A stretch of 7,288 bases of DNA from Bacteriovoracaceae bacterium (GCA_023146355.1 JAGLCH010000182.1:1-7288); one strand, 5' to 3'. Shown: positions 1 to 6,911, counted from the stretch's first letter. Program-made: numbers and translations. The notes: a model not told the origin generated them from the sequence alone.

Positions 1-1372
1 AATCTCTTCCACCACCGCGTGAATCACGATCAGTAGCTTTAGCAGTAGTAACTTCTGTCAGAAGTTTAAACTCTTTATTAAAACGCCAAGAGAACATCAC
101 TTTCATGAATTCTTCTTTTGAAAGCACTTCGTAGTGATCAGCAAATTCTTTATAGATAGAGTCAATAGCGAAGTCTTCACCTTTTTCTAGGATTGCTTCT
201 ACAAGACTCGTTGTTTTCTCAAGCTCTCGCCTAAGTATACCACTCTTGATTTCATTAATTGTTGGAAGCTTACCTTCAATCATCTGTTGCTTAGTGAAAC
301 GCTCTAGTCGTCGAAGATAACCACGTTCTCTAGGGTCTATCAATGATACTGCGTTTCCTTTAAGGCCTGCTCTACCTGTTCGTCCAATTCGGTGAACAAA
401 AGACTCCATATCTCTAGGGAGGCCATAGTTCACAACATGAGTTAGGTTATTGACGTCAATTCCACGAGCTGCAACATCAGTACAGATCATAAGACGACTT
501 TTTCCTGCTTTGAAACGTGCCATTGAACGATCGCGTTGAAGCTGCCCCATATCTCCATGGAGTGAGTCAACTTTATAACCCTTTGCAAGAAGGCTATCTG
601 TAAGTTCCCATGTATCTTTTTTTGTATTACAGAAAACAATTCCGTACATATCGACATTGATATCAATTAAGCGACAAAGAGCAGTCTCTTTATCCTTTGC
701 GCGAACAGCATAGTAAGTCTGAGTTACATCAGCATTACTAAGTGTTTTCTTTGTGACTTTAACAACCTTAGGATCAGTAAAATCTTTCTTAATAAGATTC
801 ATGATCGGTGTAGGCATAGTTGCAGAAAACATCCACATGCTTCTCTCTGCACTAAAGTTTCCGACAATTTTTTGAACATCATCAAAGAAGCCCATGTTAA
901 GCATCTCATCGGCCTCATCGAGAACAAGATATTTTGCTTGGCTAAAGTTTAGAACACCTTGATTCATGAGGTCGATCAAACGACCAGGTGTACCAACAAT
1001 GATTTGTGGTTTTGTTTTTCTAATCCCTCTAATCTGACGGTCATAACAAATACCGCCAAAGACAGAGTAACTTTTTACTCTAGAAAACTCACCCAGCTTC
1101 TCTACTTCTTGGCAGACTTGATTTGCCAACTCACGAGTAGGTGCAAGAACAAGCGCTTGTATATTTTTATTATTAGGATCAAGTTTTTGAAGAAGAGGTA
1201 AAACAAAAGCAGCAGTTTTCCCCGTTCCGGTTTGAGCTTGCCCTACAAAGTCGACATCATCTCCGAGAAGAATCGGAAGGGCCTCGGCCTGAATATCGGT
1301 AGGCTCGGTATAACCAAGCTTCTCTATTGCTTTATTCAGTTCTGGCAATAGGTTAAAATCTGAAAATGACAC
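1..1372 (-). CDS. deaD: DeaD/CsdA-type DEAD-box ATP-dependent RNA helicase, 3' end cut by the window
   Basis: This gene encodes a cytoplasmic ATP-dependent RNA helicase; 457 codons are visible and the C-terminus lies beyond the left edge. Translating the minus strand gives the full DEAD-box set in order: Q-motif region PTDIQ (24-28), motif I AQTGTGKT (46-53), PTRELA (78-83), GG (106-107), TPGR (128-131), DEAD (152-155), SAT (183-185), ARGID (302-306) and HRIGRTGR (327-334). After the core comes a roughly 100-residue helical extension, then a Ser/Gly/Arg stretch at the edge (DSRGGGRD). That matches E. coli DeaD/CsdA, where an RGG-like linker leads to a DbpA-type RNA-binding domain, so such a domain may follow off-window. 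The GTG start at 1370-1372 is chosen because AAGGAG sits 5 nt upstream and an in-frame TAA lies four codons upstream. CsdA-type helicases work in 50S assembly and mRNA unwinding at low temperature. The helicase call is near certain; the DeaD subtype is likely. Confidence 0.9.
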   Translation of the reverse strand, partial: MSFSDFNLLPELNKAIEKLGYTEPTDIQAEALPILLGDDVDFVGQAQTGTGKTAAFVLPLLQKLDPNNKNIQALVLAPTRELANQVCQEVEKLGEFSRVKSYSVFGGICYDRQIRGIRKTKPQIIVGTPGRLIDLMNQGVLNFSQAKYLVLDEADEMLNMGFFDDVQKIVGNFSAERSMWMFSATMPTPIMNLIKKDFTDPKVVKVTKKTLSNADVTQTYYAVRAKDKETALCRLIDINVDMYGIVFCNTKKDTWELTDSLLAKGYKVDSLHGDMGQLQRDRSMARFKAGKSRLMICTDVAARGIDVNNLTHVVNYGLPRDMESFVHRIGRTGRAGLKGNAVSLIDPRERGYLRRLERFTKQQMIEGKLPTINEIKSGILRRELEKTTSLVEAILEKGEDFAIDSIYKEFADHYEVLSKEEFMKVMFSWRFNKEFKLLTEVTTAKATDRDSRGGGRD

Positions 1373-1377
1373 ATATA

Positions 1378-1383
1378 CTCCTT
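1378..1383 (-). promoter_or_regulatory. Shine-Dalgarno of the deaD-type gene, fixing a GTG start
   Basis: The minus strand reads AAGGAG, then 5 nt, then GTG. The A of AAGGAG is part of an in-frame TAA (1382-1384), so no longer reading frame is possible. The overlapping ATG at 1372-1374 is out of frame (+2) with the helicase. Confidence 0.8.
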
Positions 1384-1476
1384 AACTATTAAATGATTTT
1401 GAGAACCTACATCATCTAAGAGCACAAGTATATGTAATGATAAAAATTACTTAGTTTTTTTGCTATTTCATAGTAG

Positions 1477-1502
1477 TAGACCCAATTTAGCAAATGGGCC
1501 TA
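1477..1502. repeat. Imperfect inverted repeat in the divergent intergenic region
   Basis: The arms TAGaCCCaATTT and AAATGGGcCTA flank an AGC loop. They pair over 10 bp with one A/C mismatch and one bulged A. No T-tract follows on either strand, so an intrinsic terminator is unlikely. It could be an operator or a leader stem for whichever transcript crosses it. Confidence 0.5.
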
Positions 1503-1559
1503 AAGAGATATAGTAGTAAAAAGAGATATAGTGAGCACTACAGGGCAAAAAGAGACATA
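1502..1559 (+). repeat. Short direct repeats AAAGAGATATAGT upstream of nhaC
   Basis: AAAGAGATATAGT occurs exactly at 1502-1514 and 1520-1532, an 18-bp offset. A shortened third copy, AAAGAGACATA, lies at 1549-1559. A related string TAGTAGTA(G/A)A occurs at 1471-1480 and 1511-1520. Between copies two and three is a small palindrome, TAGTG-AG-CACTA (1529-1540). The spacing suggests tandem binding sites or a recent small duplication; the function is unknown. Confidence 0.7.
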
Positions 1560-1571
1560 AAACGGAGCAAT

Positions 1572-1580
1572 CCCCCCCCC
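1572..1580 (+). repeat. Nine-C homopolymer upstream of nhaC
   Basis: An uninterrupted run of nine C stands out in an AT-rich intergenic region, 64 bp before the antiporter start codon. Homopolymeric C/G tracts of this length are prone to slipped-strand length change. In some pathogens, tracts placed near promoters tune transcription. No such role is shown here. Confidence 0.9.
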
Positions 1581-1593
1581 TAGATAACAATAA

Positions 1594-1613
1594 AAATTAT
1601 GTTACCATAATTT
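1594..1613. promoter_or_regulatory. 8-4-8 palindrome, candidate operator before nhaC
   Basis: The arms AAATTATG and CATAATTT are perfect inverted repeats around a TTAC spacer. They end 31 bp before the nhaC ATG. Overlapping this are three GATAACA-type half-sites: plus strand at 1583-1589, minus strand at 1600-1606 (one mismatch) and plus strand at 1618-1624, at 17- and 18-bp offsets. The size and position suit a dimeric repressor, but I cannot assign a regulator family. Confidence 0.4.
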
Positions 1614-1644
1614 AAACGATAACATTTGATGGGGAAAACTAACT

Positions 1645-3348
1645 ATGAAAAAAAGATTGATCATTGCAATTACTCTACTCATTAGTTTAATTGTGGTTCT
1701 TGGCATGATTCAGGGCCTTGAGACCCTTCCAAGCTACGCATCACTACTTCCACCATTTATTGCTATTGCTGCTGCTTTTGTCACCTACGAAGTAGTAAGT
1801 TCACTATTTTTGGGGATTCTACTGGGGGCAGTAATTAGCTTCAATCCCAGCAGTATACTAGATGCTATAATGGTAACCCCCCAGAGCTTTTTTAAGGTGG
1901 CGGATACTTATATCATCGGTGCACTAGCAGATAGCGATCATGTTTCGGTTATTATTTTCACCATGTTTATTGGAGGTGTGGTCGGAGTTATAGCAAGATC
2001 TGGAGGGCTGCAGGGAATAGTGCTTCGCCTTTCATCTCTAGCGAAGAACTCCAAGTTGGCACAACTCTATACCTGGCTCATGGGCTGTTTGATATTCTTT
2101 GATGACTATGCCAACACACTTATTGTTGGAAATACGATGCGCCCCATTACTGATAAATTTAGGGTCTCTAGAGAAAAGCTATCCTTTTTAGTAGACTCGA
2201 CCGCAGCGCCAGTTACTTCACTTGTTATTGTTTCAACATGGATTGGCTATGAAGTAGGACTGATTCTTGATGTATTTAATGCAAATGGAATGAGTGGAGA
2301 TCCCTATATGGCATTCATAAACTCTATCCCCTATCGCTTCTATGTCATACTCATGCTCCTTTTTATCCCTCTCTCTATAATGATGGGGAGAGACTTTTCC
2401 TCAATGTATGATGCTGAAAAAAGAGCAAGAGATACTGGTGAAACCCTAAAGAAAGGTTCGACTCCTATTTCAGAGGCAGGGAGTTTGGAGTTTGATTTTT
2501 GCGAAACAAAAGGAGTAACGCCTAGAGCGATGAATGCGATTATTCCAATTGTTGTTCTTATTATCGGTGTTCTTGTGGGGCTCTATGTCACAGGACACAA
2601 CTCAATCGTAGCATCAGCAAAAGGATCAGAGGTACTTGACCTAACAGTTAAAAATATTCTTGGAAACTCCAACTCGTTCAAGGCCCTTGTCTGGGCATCT
2701 CTTTTTGCATCATTAGTTTCTATCACTTTGGTTACAGTTCAAAAAATCCTAACAATTGAAGAGAGTATTAAATGCTGGATAAATGGGATGAAATCGATGT
2801 TTATGGCCGCAGTAATTCTGACAATGGCATGGTCACTTGGGGCGGTGCTTAAGGATATCAATACTGCGCAAACAGTTACAAATCTACTAGGAGGAGTGCT
2901 GTCGATTGAGATGCTTCCCCTTTTAGTCTTTCTTGTCTCTGCAGTTACTGCATTTTCCACAGGAACTTCGTGGGGAGCAATGGCAATTCTTTTCCCTCTC
3001 GCAATCCCACTTGCAAATAAGATTGGTGCCAACCTCCCTCCTGCGGAACTATCAATGGCGATAAGTGCAACAATCGGATCAATTTTAAGTGGAACGGTTT
3101 TTGGTGATCACTGCTCTCCGATTTCGGACACAACAATCATGTCATCAATTGCATCTGAGGTTGACCACATGGATCACGTTACAACTCAACTTCCATATGC
3201 TCTTTCCATTGGTGCTATATCTTGTGTCGTGGGATATTTGCCTTCGGGATTTGGATTTAATCCCTTTGCATCAATTGCCGTTGGCCTGATTTTAGTGGTC
3301 GCACTGCTACTTATTTTTGGAAAAAAAGTTCCTAACATTTCGAATTAG
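1645..3348 (+). CDS. nhaC: NhaC-superfamily Na+/H+ antiporter
   Basis: This is an inner-membrane secondary transporter of 567 residues that probably exchanges cytoplasmic Na+ for protons, supporting pH and sodium homeostasis. It is hydrophobic throughout, with about a dozen candidate membrane segments, the first near residues 5-22. Conserved NhaC-type blocks are clear: FFDDYANTLIVGNTMRPITD (151-170) with its acidic pair in a membrane segment, DSTAAPVTSLV (184-194), TAFSTGTSWGAMAILFPLA (435-453) and GTVFGDHCSPISDTT (483-497). A hydrophilic loop lies near 250-295. The ATG has GGGGAA 8 nt upstream (1631-1636). It is the only plus-strand gene, divergent from the deaD-type helicase and convergent with cvfB. 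The superfamily also contains exchangers such as the malate/lactate antiporter MleN, so family membership is firm but the substrate is inferred; the nhaC symbol denotes the family. Confidence 0.9.
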   Translation: MKKRLIIAITLLISLIVVLGMIQGLETLPSYASLLPPFIAIAAAFVTYEVVSSLFLGILLGAVISFNPSSILDAIMVTPQSFFKVADTYIIGALADSDHVSVIIFTMFIGGVVGVIARSGGLQGIVLRLSSLAKNSKLAQLYTWLMGCLIFFDDYANTLIVGNTMRPITDKFRVSREKLSFLVDSTAAPVTSLVIVSTWIGYEVGLILDVFNANGMSGDPYMAFINSIPYRFYVILMLLFIPLSIMMGRDFSSMYDAEKRARDTGETLKKGSTPISEAGSLEFDFCETKGVTPRAMNAIIPIVVLIIGVLVGLYVTGHNSIVASAKGSEVLDLTVKNILGNSNSFKALVWASLFASLVSITLVTVQKILTIEESIKCWINGMKSMFMAAVILTMAWSLGAVLKDINTAQTVTNLLGGVLSIEMLPLLVFLVSAVTAFSTGTSWGAMAILFPLAIPLANKIGANLPPAELSMAISATIGSILSGTVFGDHCSPISDTTIMSSIASEVDHMDHVTTQLPYALSIGAISCVVGYLPSGFGFNPFASIAVGLILVVALLLIFGKKVPNISN

Positions 3349-3349
3349 T

Positions 3350-3381
3350 GGCCAGAGAGATCAAACTTAATCTTTCTGGTC
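3350..3381 (+). terminator. Hairpin between convergent nhaC and cvfB
   Basis: The arms GGCCAGAGAGAT (3350-3361) and ATCTTTCTGGTC (3370-3381) pair over 12 bp around an 8-nt loop. As plus-strand RNA all 12 pair, two as G-U. As minus-strand RNA those two become A-C mismatches. It begins two bases after the nhaC stop, and the cvfB stop codon lies mostly in the loop. No T-tract follows on either strand, so it is not a canonical intrinsic terminator. It may define the nhaC mRNA 3' end or protect it from decay. Confidence 0.5.
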
Positions 3382-4209
3382 TAGCTCAATTCCCTCTTTC
3401 GTAATGATGATCTTTTTATCTTTATAAAGCATACCGATGGCACTCTTAAAGCTTTTCTTACTCATTCCAAGAGCACGCTTGATAGCATCTGGTGAGCTTT
3501 TGTCGTGTAGAGGAGACTTCCCCCCACGCTTTTCAAGCATCTCTAATACTTTTCCTTTTGAATCCAAAAGGTTCTGCACGCCAACCGCCTGAAGGGACAA
3601 GTCGACGAGTCCATCCTCTCTCAACTTCGTGACAACTGCATTGCACTGCTTGCCAATTCTAATTTTACTATAAATTTCAGAATGGTAAATCATCCCAATA
3701 AACTTTTTATTAACAACAACTCTAAAGCCAAGGTCTGTTTCTTGCGCCACTATAATTGGCACAGTATCCCCCTCTGCAATATCGAACTCTGAAGACTCAA
3801 TAAATTGACCAAGCTTTGTAGTACCAAAGATTCGATCAGTTCCCTCTTCAAGACAAATACGCACAACATAGGTCTCATAGCGACGTACTTTTATTTTCTG
3901 CTCATTTCCAGGAACAAGAAGGTCTTTCTCGATTCCCCAATCAAAAAATGCTCCAAAATCCTGAACGTTGATCGCCTCCAAAACGGCATACTCTCCAACA
4001 CAAGCAAAAGGGACCTGTGAAGTCGCAATCTTTGAACCTGTAGTATCTAAATATACAAATACATCAATAGCTTTTCCATGTTCCATTTTAACAGGTGCCA
4101 TTGCTGGAGGCATAAAAACCTCTTCCCCAGATTCATCGTCTCTTAGATAAAAACCAGATGTATTCTCACGAAAAAATATTAAATTATTAACTTTTCCAAT
4201 TTCAATCAT
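3367..4209 (-). CDS. cvfB: CvfB/YitL-family S1-domain RNA-binding protein
   Basis: This 280-residue soluble protein matches the CvfB/YitL family in length and layout: three S1-type OB-fold units followed by a winged-helix domain. Approximate boundaries are S1-1 at 1-62, S1-2 at 70-135, S1-3 at 145-208 and the winged helix at 215-275. The second unit has the most classical S1 signature (VQDFGAFFDWGIEKDLLVP, 82-100). The ending ALGMSKKSFKSAIGMLYKDK (246-265) is characteristic of the family. Known members bind RNA and affect virulence-factor expression in Staphylococcus aureus; their role in Gram-negatives is poorly defined. The ATG overlaps the rhlE stop in ATGA, with AGGAG 6 nt upstream (4216-4220), which fixes the start and implies translational coupling. 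It is the last gene of the dbpA-rhlE-cvfB run. The family call is strong; the exact RNA target is unknown. Confidence 0.9.
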   Translation of the reverse strand: MIEIGKVNNLIFFRENTSGFYLRDDESGEEVFMPPAMAPVKMEHGKAIDVFVYLDTTGSKIATSQVPFACVGEYAVLEAINVQDFGAFFDWGIEKDLLVPGNEQKIKVRRYETYVVRICLEEGTDRIFGTTKLGQFIESSEFDIAEGDTVPIIVAQETDLGFRVVVNKKFIGMIYHSEIYSKIRIGKQCNAVVTKLREDGLVDLSLQAVGVQNLLDSKGKVLEMLEKRGGKSPLHDKSSPDAIKRALGMSKKSFKSAIGMLYKDKKIIITKEGIELDQKD

Positions 4210-4221
4210 TGGACACTCCTA
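4206..4221 (-). promoter_or_regulatory. rhlE/cvfB ATGA overlap with the cvfB ribosome binding site
   Basis: The minus strand carries AGGAG (4216-4220), six spacer bases, then ATGA, in which the cvfB ATG and the rhlE TGA share bases. This arrangement is typical of translational coupling and supports cotranscription of the two genes. Confidence 0.85.
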
Positions 4222-5528
4222 CTTCGATTTGGTCTTGCCGCTTTGGCATTAGGATTTGTATTTGATGGACGACGTCTAGGCTTATGAGCTCTAGTACTTC
4301 CCACTGATCTCTGACCATCAACATGCTCCGGCCTATACTTTTTTGCCTTCTTCGCTCTAATTGGTCGAGTGTCCAGGGTAGTTTCAGGGACCTTGTTAAC
4401 AGGAATAAACCCATCGATCTCTTTACGTTCAATAACTTGCTTAATAAGACGCTCAATGTCTTTCAATTGCTTAAGTTCATCAAGGCAAACCAATGAAATA
4501 GCATGACCAGTAGCACCTGCTCTTCCGGTGCGACCGATACGATGAACATAATCCTCTGAAACATGGGGCAAATCGAAATTCACAATTTGTGGCAACTGAT
4601 CGATATCAATTCCGCGTGCTGCAATATCTGTCGCAACAAGGATTCGAATTTTTCCCTCTTTAAAATCAGCGAGAGCTCTCGTTCGTGCCCCTTGACTTTT
4701 ATTACCATGAATTGCCGCAGCGCTGATCCCTTGTTTCTCTAGGAGCCGAGTAAGCTTATTTGCGCCATGCTTAGTTCTAGAAAAAACCAAGGCCTGCTGC
4801 CAATTCTCTTCCTGTATAAGGTGCGTAAGAATTTTCGTCTTTTGACTCTTATCTACAGCATAGAGGCTCTGCTTGACTAACTCTATCGCAGAGTTTCTAA
4901 CACCAATTGATATTTCTACGGGGTCATTAATCAGTCCCTTCGCAAGTCCTCTAATATCTTCGGAAAATGTAGCAGAGAACATCAAGTTCTGCCTTCTTGC
5001 AGGAAGAAGCTTGAGGATTTTCTTAATATCGTGAATAAATCCCATGTCTAACATGCGATCGGCCTCATCTAGTACGAGTATTTCAAGGTCATTAAAGCGA
5101 ACAGCATTTTGACTATGAAGATCTAGAAGTCGTCCAGGTGTAGCAACAAGAATATCAACTCCTCTTCTTAGACGAACCATCTGAGGGTTAATTTTAACGC
5201 CACCAAATACCACTGCTGAACGCAATGGAAGGTGCTTACCGTAAGTCGCAACGCTCTCTTCAACCTGGGCCGCAAGCTCACGAGTAGGAGTCAGAATTAG
5301 AACTCTGGCACAATTTGGTCGAACTCTTTTACCTCCACTTAATTTCTCAAGGATGGGAAGAGTGAAGCCTGCAGTTTTTCCAGTTCCAGTTTGTGCAGCG
5401 GCCATAACATCTTTCCCCGATAATACAGCGGGGATTGCCTCAGCTTGAATTGGAGTTGGAGTATCGTAACCTTTATCAGCTATAGCGCTGAGAATTTGGG
5501 CAGAAAGGCCCATTTTAGAAAAGCTCAT
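4206..5528 (-). CDS. rhlE: RhlE-type DEAD-box ATP-dependent RNA helicase
   Basis: This 440-residue helicase closely resembles RhlE. It shows Q-motif region PTPIQ (24-28), motif I AQTGTGKT (45-52), PTRELA (81-86), TPGR (130-133), DEAD (154-157), SAT (185-187), ARGID (304-308) and HRIGRTGR (329-336). RhlE-typical blocks include VVFGGVKINPQM (106-117) and AAIHGNKSQGARTRALADFK (271-290). The tail from about 385 is low-complexity and rich in Lys, Arg, Pro and Ser, as expected for a nonspecific RNA-binding extension. RhlE proteins unwind RNA duplexes and are linked to ribosome maturation and, in some bacteria, the RNA degradosome. The ATG lies 3 nt after the dbpA stop and is in the same frame. The nearest SD-like AGGA is 12 nt upstream, so translation probably depends on ribosomes finishing dbpA. 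The stop overlaps the cvfB start by 4 bp. Confidence 0.9.
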   Translation of the reverse strand: MSFSKMGLSAQILSAIADKGYDTPTPIQAEAIPAVLSGKDVMAAAQTGTGKTAGFTLPILEKLSGGKRVRPNCARVLILTPTRELAAQVEESVATYGKHLPLRSAVVFGGVKINPQMVRLRRGVDILVATPGRLLDLHSQNAVRFNDLEILVLDEADRMLDMGFIHDIKKILKLLPARRQNLMFSATFSEDIRGLAKGLINDPVEISIGVRNSAIELVKQSLYAVDKSQKTKILTHLIQEENWQQALVFSRTKHGANKLTRLLEKQGISAAAIHGNKSQGARTRALADFKEGKIRILVATDIAARGIDIDQLPQIVNFDLPHVSEDYVHRIGRTGRAGATGHAISLVCLDELKQLKDIERLIKQVIERKEIDGFIPVNKVPETTLDTRPIRAKKAKKYRPEHVDGQRSVGSTRAHKPRRRPSNTNPNAKAARPNRSRSVQ

Positions 5529-5531
5529 ATA

Positions 5532-6911
5532 TTATACAAATCCTATTTTAAATTTTCGGTTTTTAATTTTCCCTGCTCGTAGAGAATCTACAGCATGATC
5601 AATTTGATCGCGCTTAACAGCAACGAATGAAACCATCGGCAGAATTGAAATATCACCAATGTCATCAGAAGAAAGGCCTGCTTCCCCTACTAGGGCGCCA
5701 ACGATATCACCGGGCCTAAGTTTATTTTTCTTTCCACCACTCACATACATTGTTTGCATAGGAGGAAGTAGATTATAACTATCAGTATCAGAAAGAGTAT
5801 TGAGTTCTGATATTGTAAACTCATTGCCAGTAAACTCTTCGATTGCCTCGACTCTGAATTGATTCTTAGTAATGTAAAGACTTAGGGCAAGGCCTGTTTT
5901 CCCTGCTCTTCCTGTGCGCCCAATTCTATGAACATAAACCTCAGGATCACTTGGAAGGTCGAAATTGATAACAGCGGGGAGATCCTGTATATCGAGACCT
6001 CGAGCTGCAACATCAGTAGCAACAAGCACTGAAAGACTTTGGTTAGAAAACTTTGTAAGAACTGATGTTCTCTCATTTTGCATCAAGTCTCCATGAATTC
6101 CAGCGGCCTTAATTCCGCTCTTAACCAAAAAGTCAGCGAGGTCGGCCGTAATCTGCTTTGTCTTACAAAAGACAAGAGATCTTTCAGGTTGAAAAGTAGC
6201 AAGAATTTTTAACAGACAATCATTTTTGTCTTGATGACGTTCTAGCTCATAAAACATCTGATCAATGGAATCAACAGAGTGCTCAACGTCTACAGAAACT
6301 TCAATAGCATTCTTTTGTATTGTTTCGCTAAGCTCAGAAATCCCCTCAGGAAATGTGGCAGAAAAAAGCATCGTCTGCCTATCAGTTGGAAGGTGAGACT
6401 CTATTCTCATAATGTCATCATTGAATCCCATATCTAGCATTCTATCAGCTTCATCTAGAATAAAAGAGTTTAGCCCACTGAAGTCTAGAGTTTCTTTCTT
6501 TAGGAGTCGTAGAATCCGCCCTGGAGTTCCAACGATAATGTGGGCACCATAAGACAGCGATTTTTCCTGATAAAACTCAGAAGATCCTCCACAGATCGTA
6601 AGAACTTTTACATTTTTCATCATACGTGCAAGTGAGCGAATCTCTTTGGCGACTTGCTCAGCGAGCTCTCTCGTAGGGCAAAGTATAAGAGATTGAATAG
6701 AAGAGCTACTGGAGTCGAGCGTATTCAGCACACCAAGACCGAAAGCAGCAGTCTTACCACTTCCCGTTTTTGCTTTGGCAATAATATCTATTCCCTCGAG
6801 TACTGCCGGTAAGCTTCGCGCCTGAATAGGAGTCATAGTGTGAAATTTGAGTTCTTCGAGGTTGCGGAGTAACTCTTTCTTTAATGGGTATTGTTCGAAC
6901 TTGTCTATCAT
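5532..6911 (-). CDS. dbpA: DbpA-type DEAD-box ATP-dependent RNA helicase
   Basis: This 459-residue helicase is DbpA, the family whose ATPase is stimulated by 23S rRNA helix 92 and which acts late in 50S subunit assembly. The core carries MTPIQ (26-30), AKTGSGKTAAFGLG (47-60), PTRELA (79-84), TPGR (129-132), DEAD (153-156), SAT (184-186), ARGLD (303-307) and HRIGRTGR (328-335). The deciding feature is the C-terminal RNA-binding domain at about 386-459. It includes GGKKNKLRPGDIVGAL (392-407), GLSSDDIGDISI (412-423) and AGKIKNRKFKI (446-456), all diagnostic of DbpA. The ATG is the only sensible start: an in-frame TAG lies two codons upstream, and the next Met (26) is inside the Q motif. No Shine-Dalgarno is visible, which is odd for the first gene of an operon. 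rhlE follows after 3 bp. Confidence is high. Confidence 0.95.
   Translation of the reverse strand: MIDKFEQYPLKKELLRNLEELKFHTMTPIQARSLPAVLEGIDIIAKAKTGSGKTAAFGLGVLNTLDSSSSSIQSLILCPTRELAEQVAKEIRSLARMMKNVKVLTICGGSSEFYQEKSLSYGAHIIVGTPGRILRLLKKETLDFSGLNSFILDEADRMLDMGFNDDIMRIESHLPTDRQTMLFSATFPEGISELSETIQKNAIEVSVDVEHSVDSIDQMFYELERHQDKNDCLLKILATFQPERSLVFCKTKQITADLADFLVKSGIKAAGIHGDLMQNERTSVLTKFSNQSLSVLVATDVAARGLDIQDLPAVINFDLPSDPEVYVHRIGRTGRAGKTGLALSLYITKNQFRVEAIEEFTGNEFTISELNTLSDTDSYNLLPPMQTMYVSGGKKNKLRPGDIVGALVGEAGLSSDDIGDISILPMVSFVAVKRDQIDHAVDSLRAGKIKNRKFKIGFV

Larger units (their letters stand above)
1373..1644. other. Divergent intergenic region, deaD-type gene / nhaC
   Basis: This 272-bp AT-rich stretch separates the divergent helicase and antiporter genes and must hold both promoters. 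I found no convincing sigma70 -35/-10 pair on either strand. Weak -10-like strings exist: TATACT on the minus strand near 1426-1431 and CATAAT on the plus strand at 1606-1611. None has a good -35 partner. The region holds an imperfect hairpin (1477-1502), spaced direct repeats (1502-1559), a nine-C run and an 8-4-8 palindrome, listed separately. I see no coding potential here. Confidence 0.8.

Noticed and set aside
959..1201. 80-codon open frame on the plus strand
   Set aside because: It lies antisense to the conserved core of the deaD-type helicase and its translation resembles no family; it is a shadow frame.
1477..1502. Hairpin considered as an intrinsic terminator
   Set aside because: It lies between divergent genes, not after one, has no T-tract on either side and carries a mismatch and a bulge.
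1502..1559. Spaced repeats considered as a CRISPR array
   Set aside because: The repeats are 13 bp with only 5- to 16-bp gaps, the third copy is degenerate and no cas gene is present.
2739..3136. Overlapping minus-strand open frames inside the antiporter gene
   Set aside because: They run opposite a clearly conserved NhaC-type coding sequence and have no ribosome binding site or recognisable product.
4202..4456. 84-codon minus-strand frame overlapping the rhlE 3' end
   Set aside because: It is an alternative frame of the low-complexity basic tail of RhlE, whose own frame is continuous to the cvfB overlap.
5531..5536. Perfect TATAAT on the minus strand at the dbpA/rhlE junction
   Set aside because: It is only 2 bp before the rhlE ATG, so transcription would start inside rhlE. 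No -35 element is present, and the bases are explained by the last dbpA codons and its stop.
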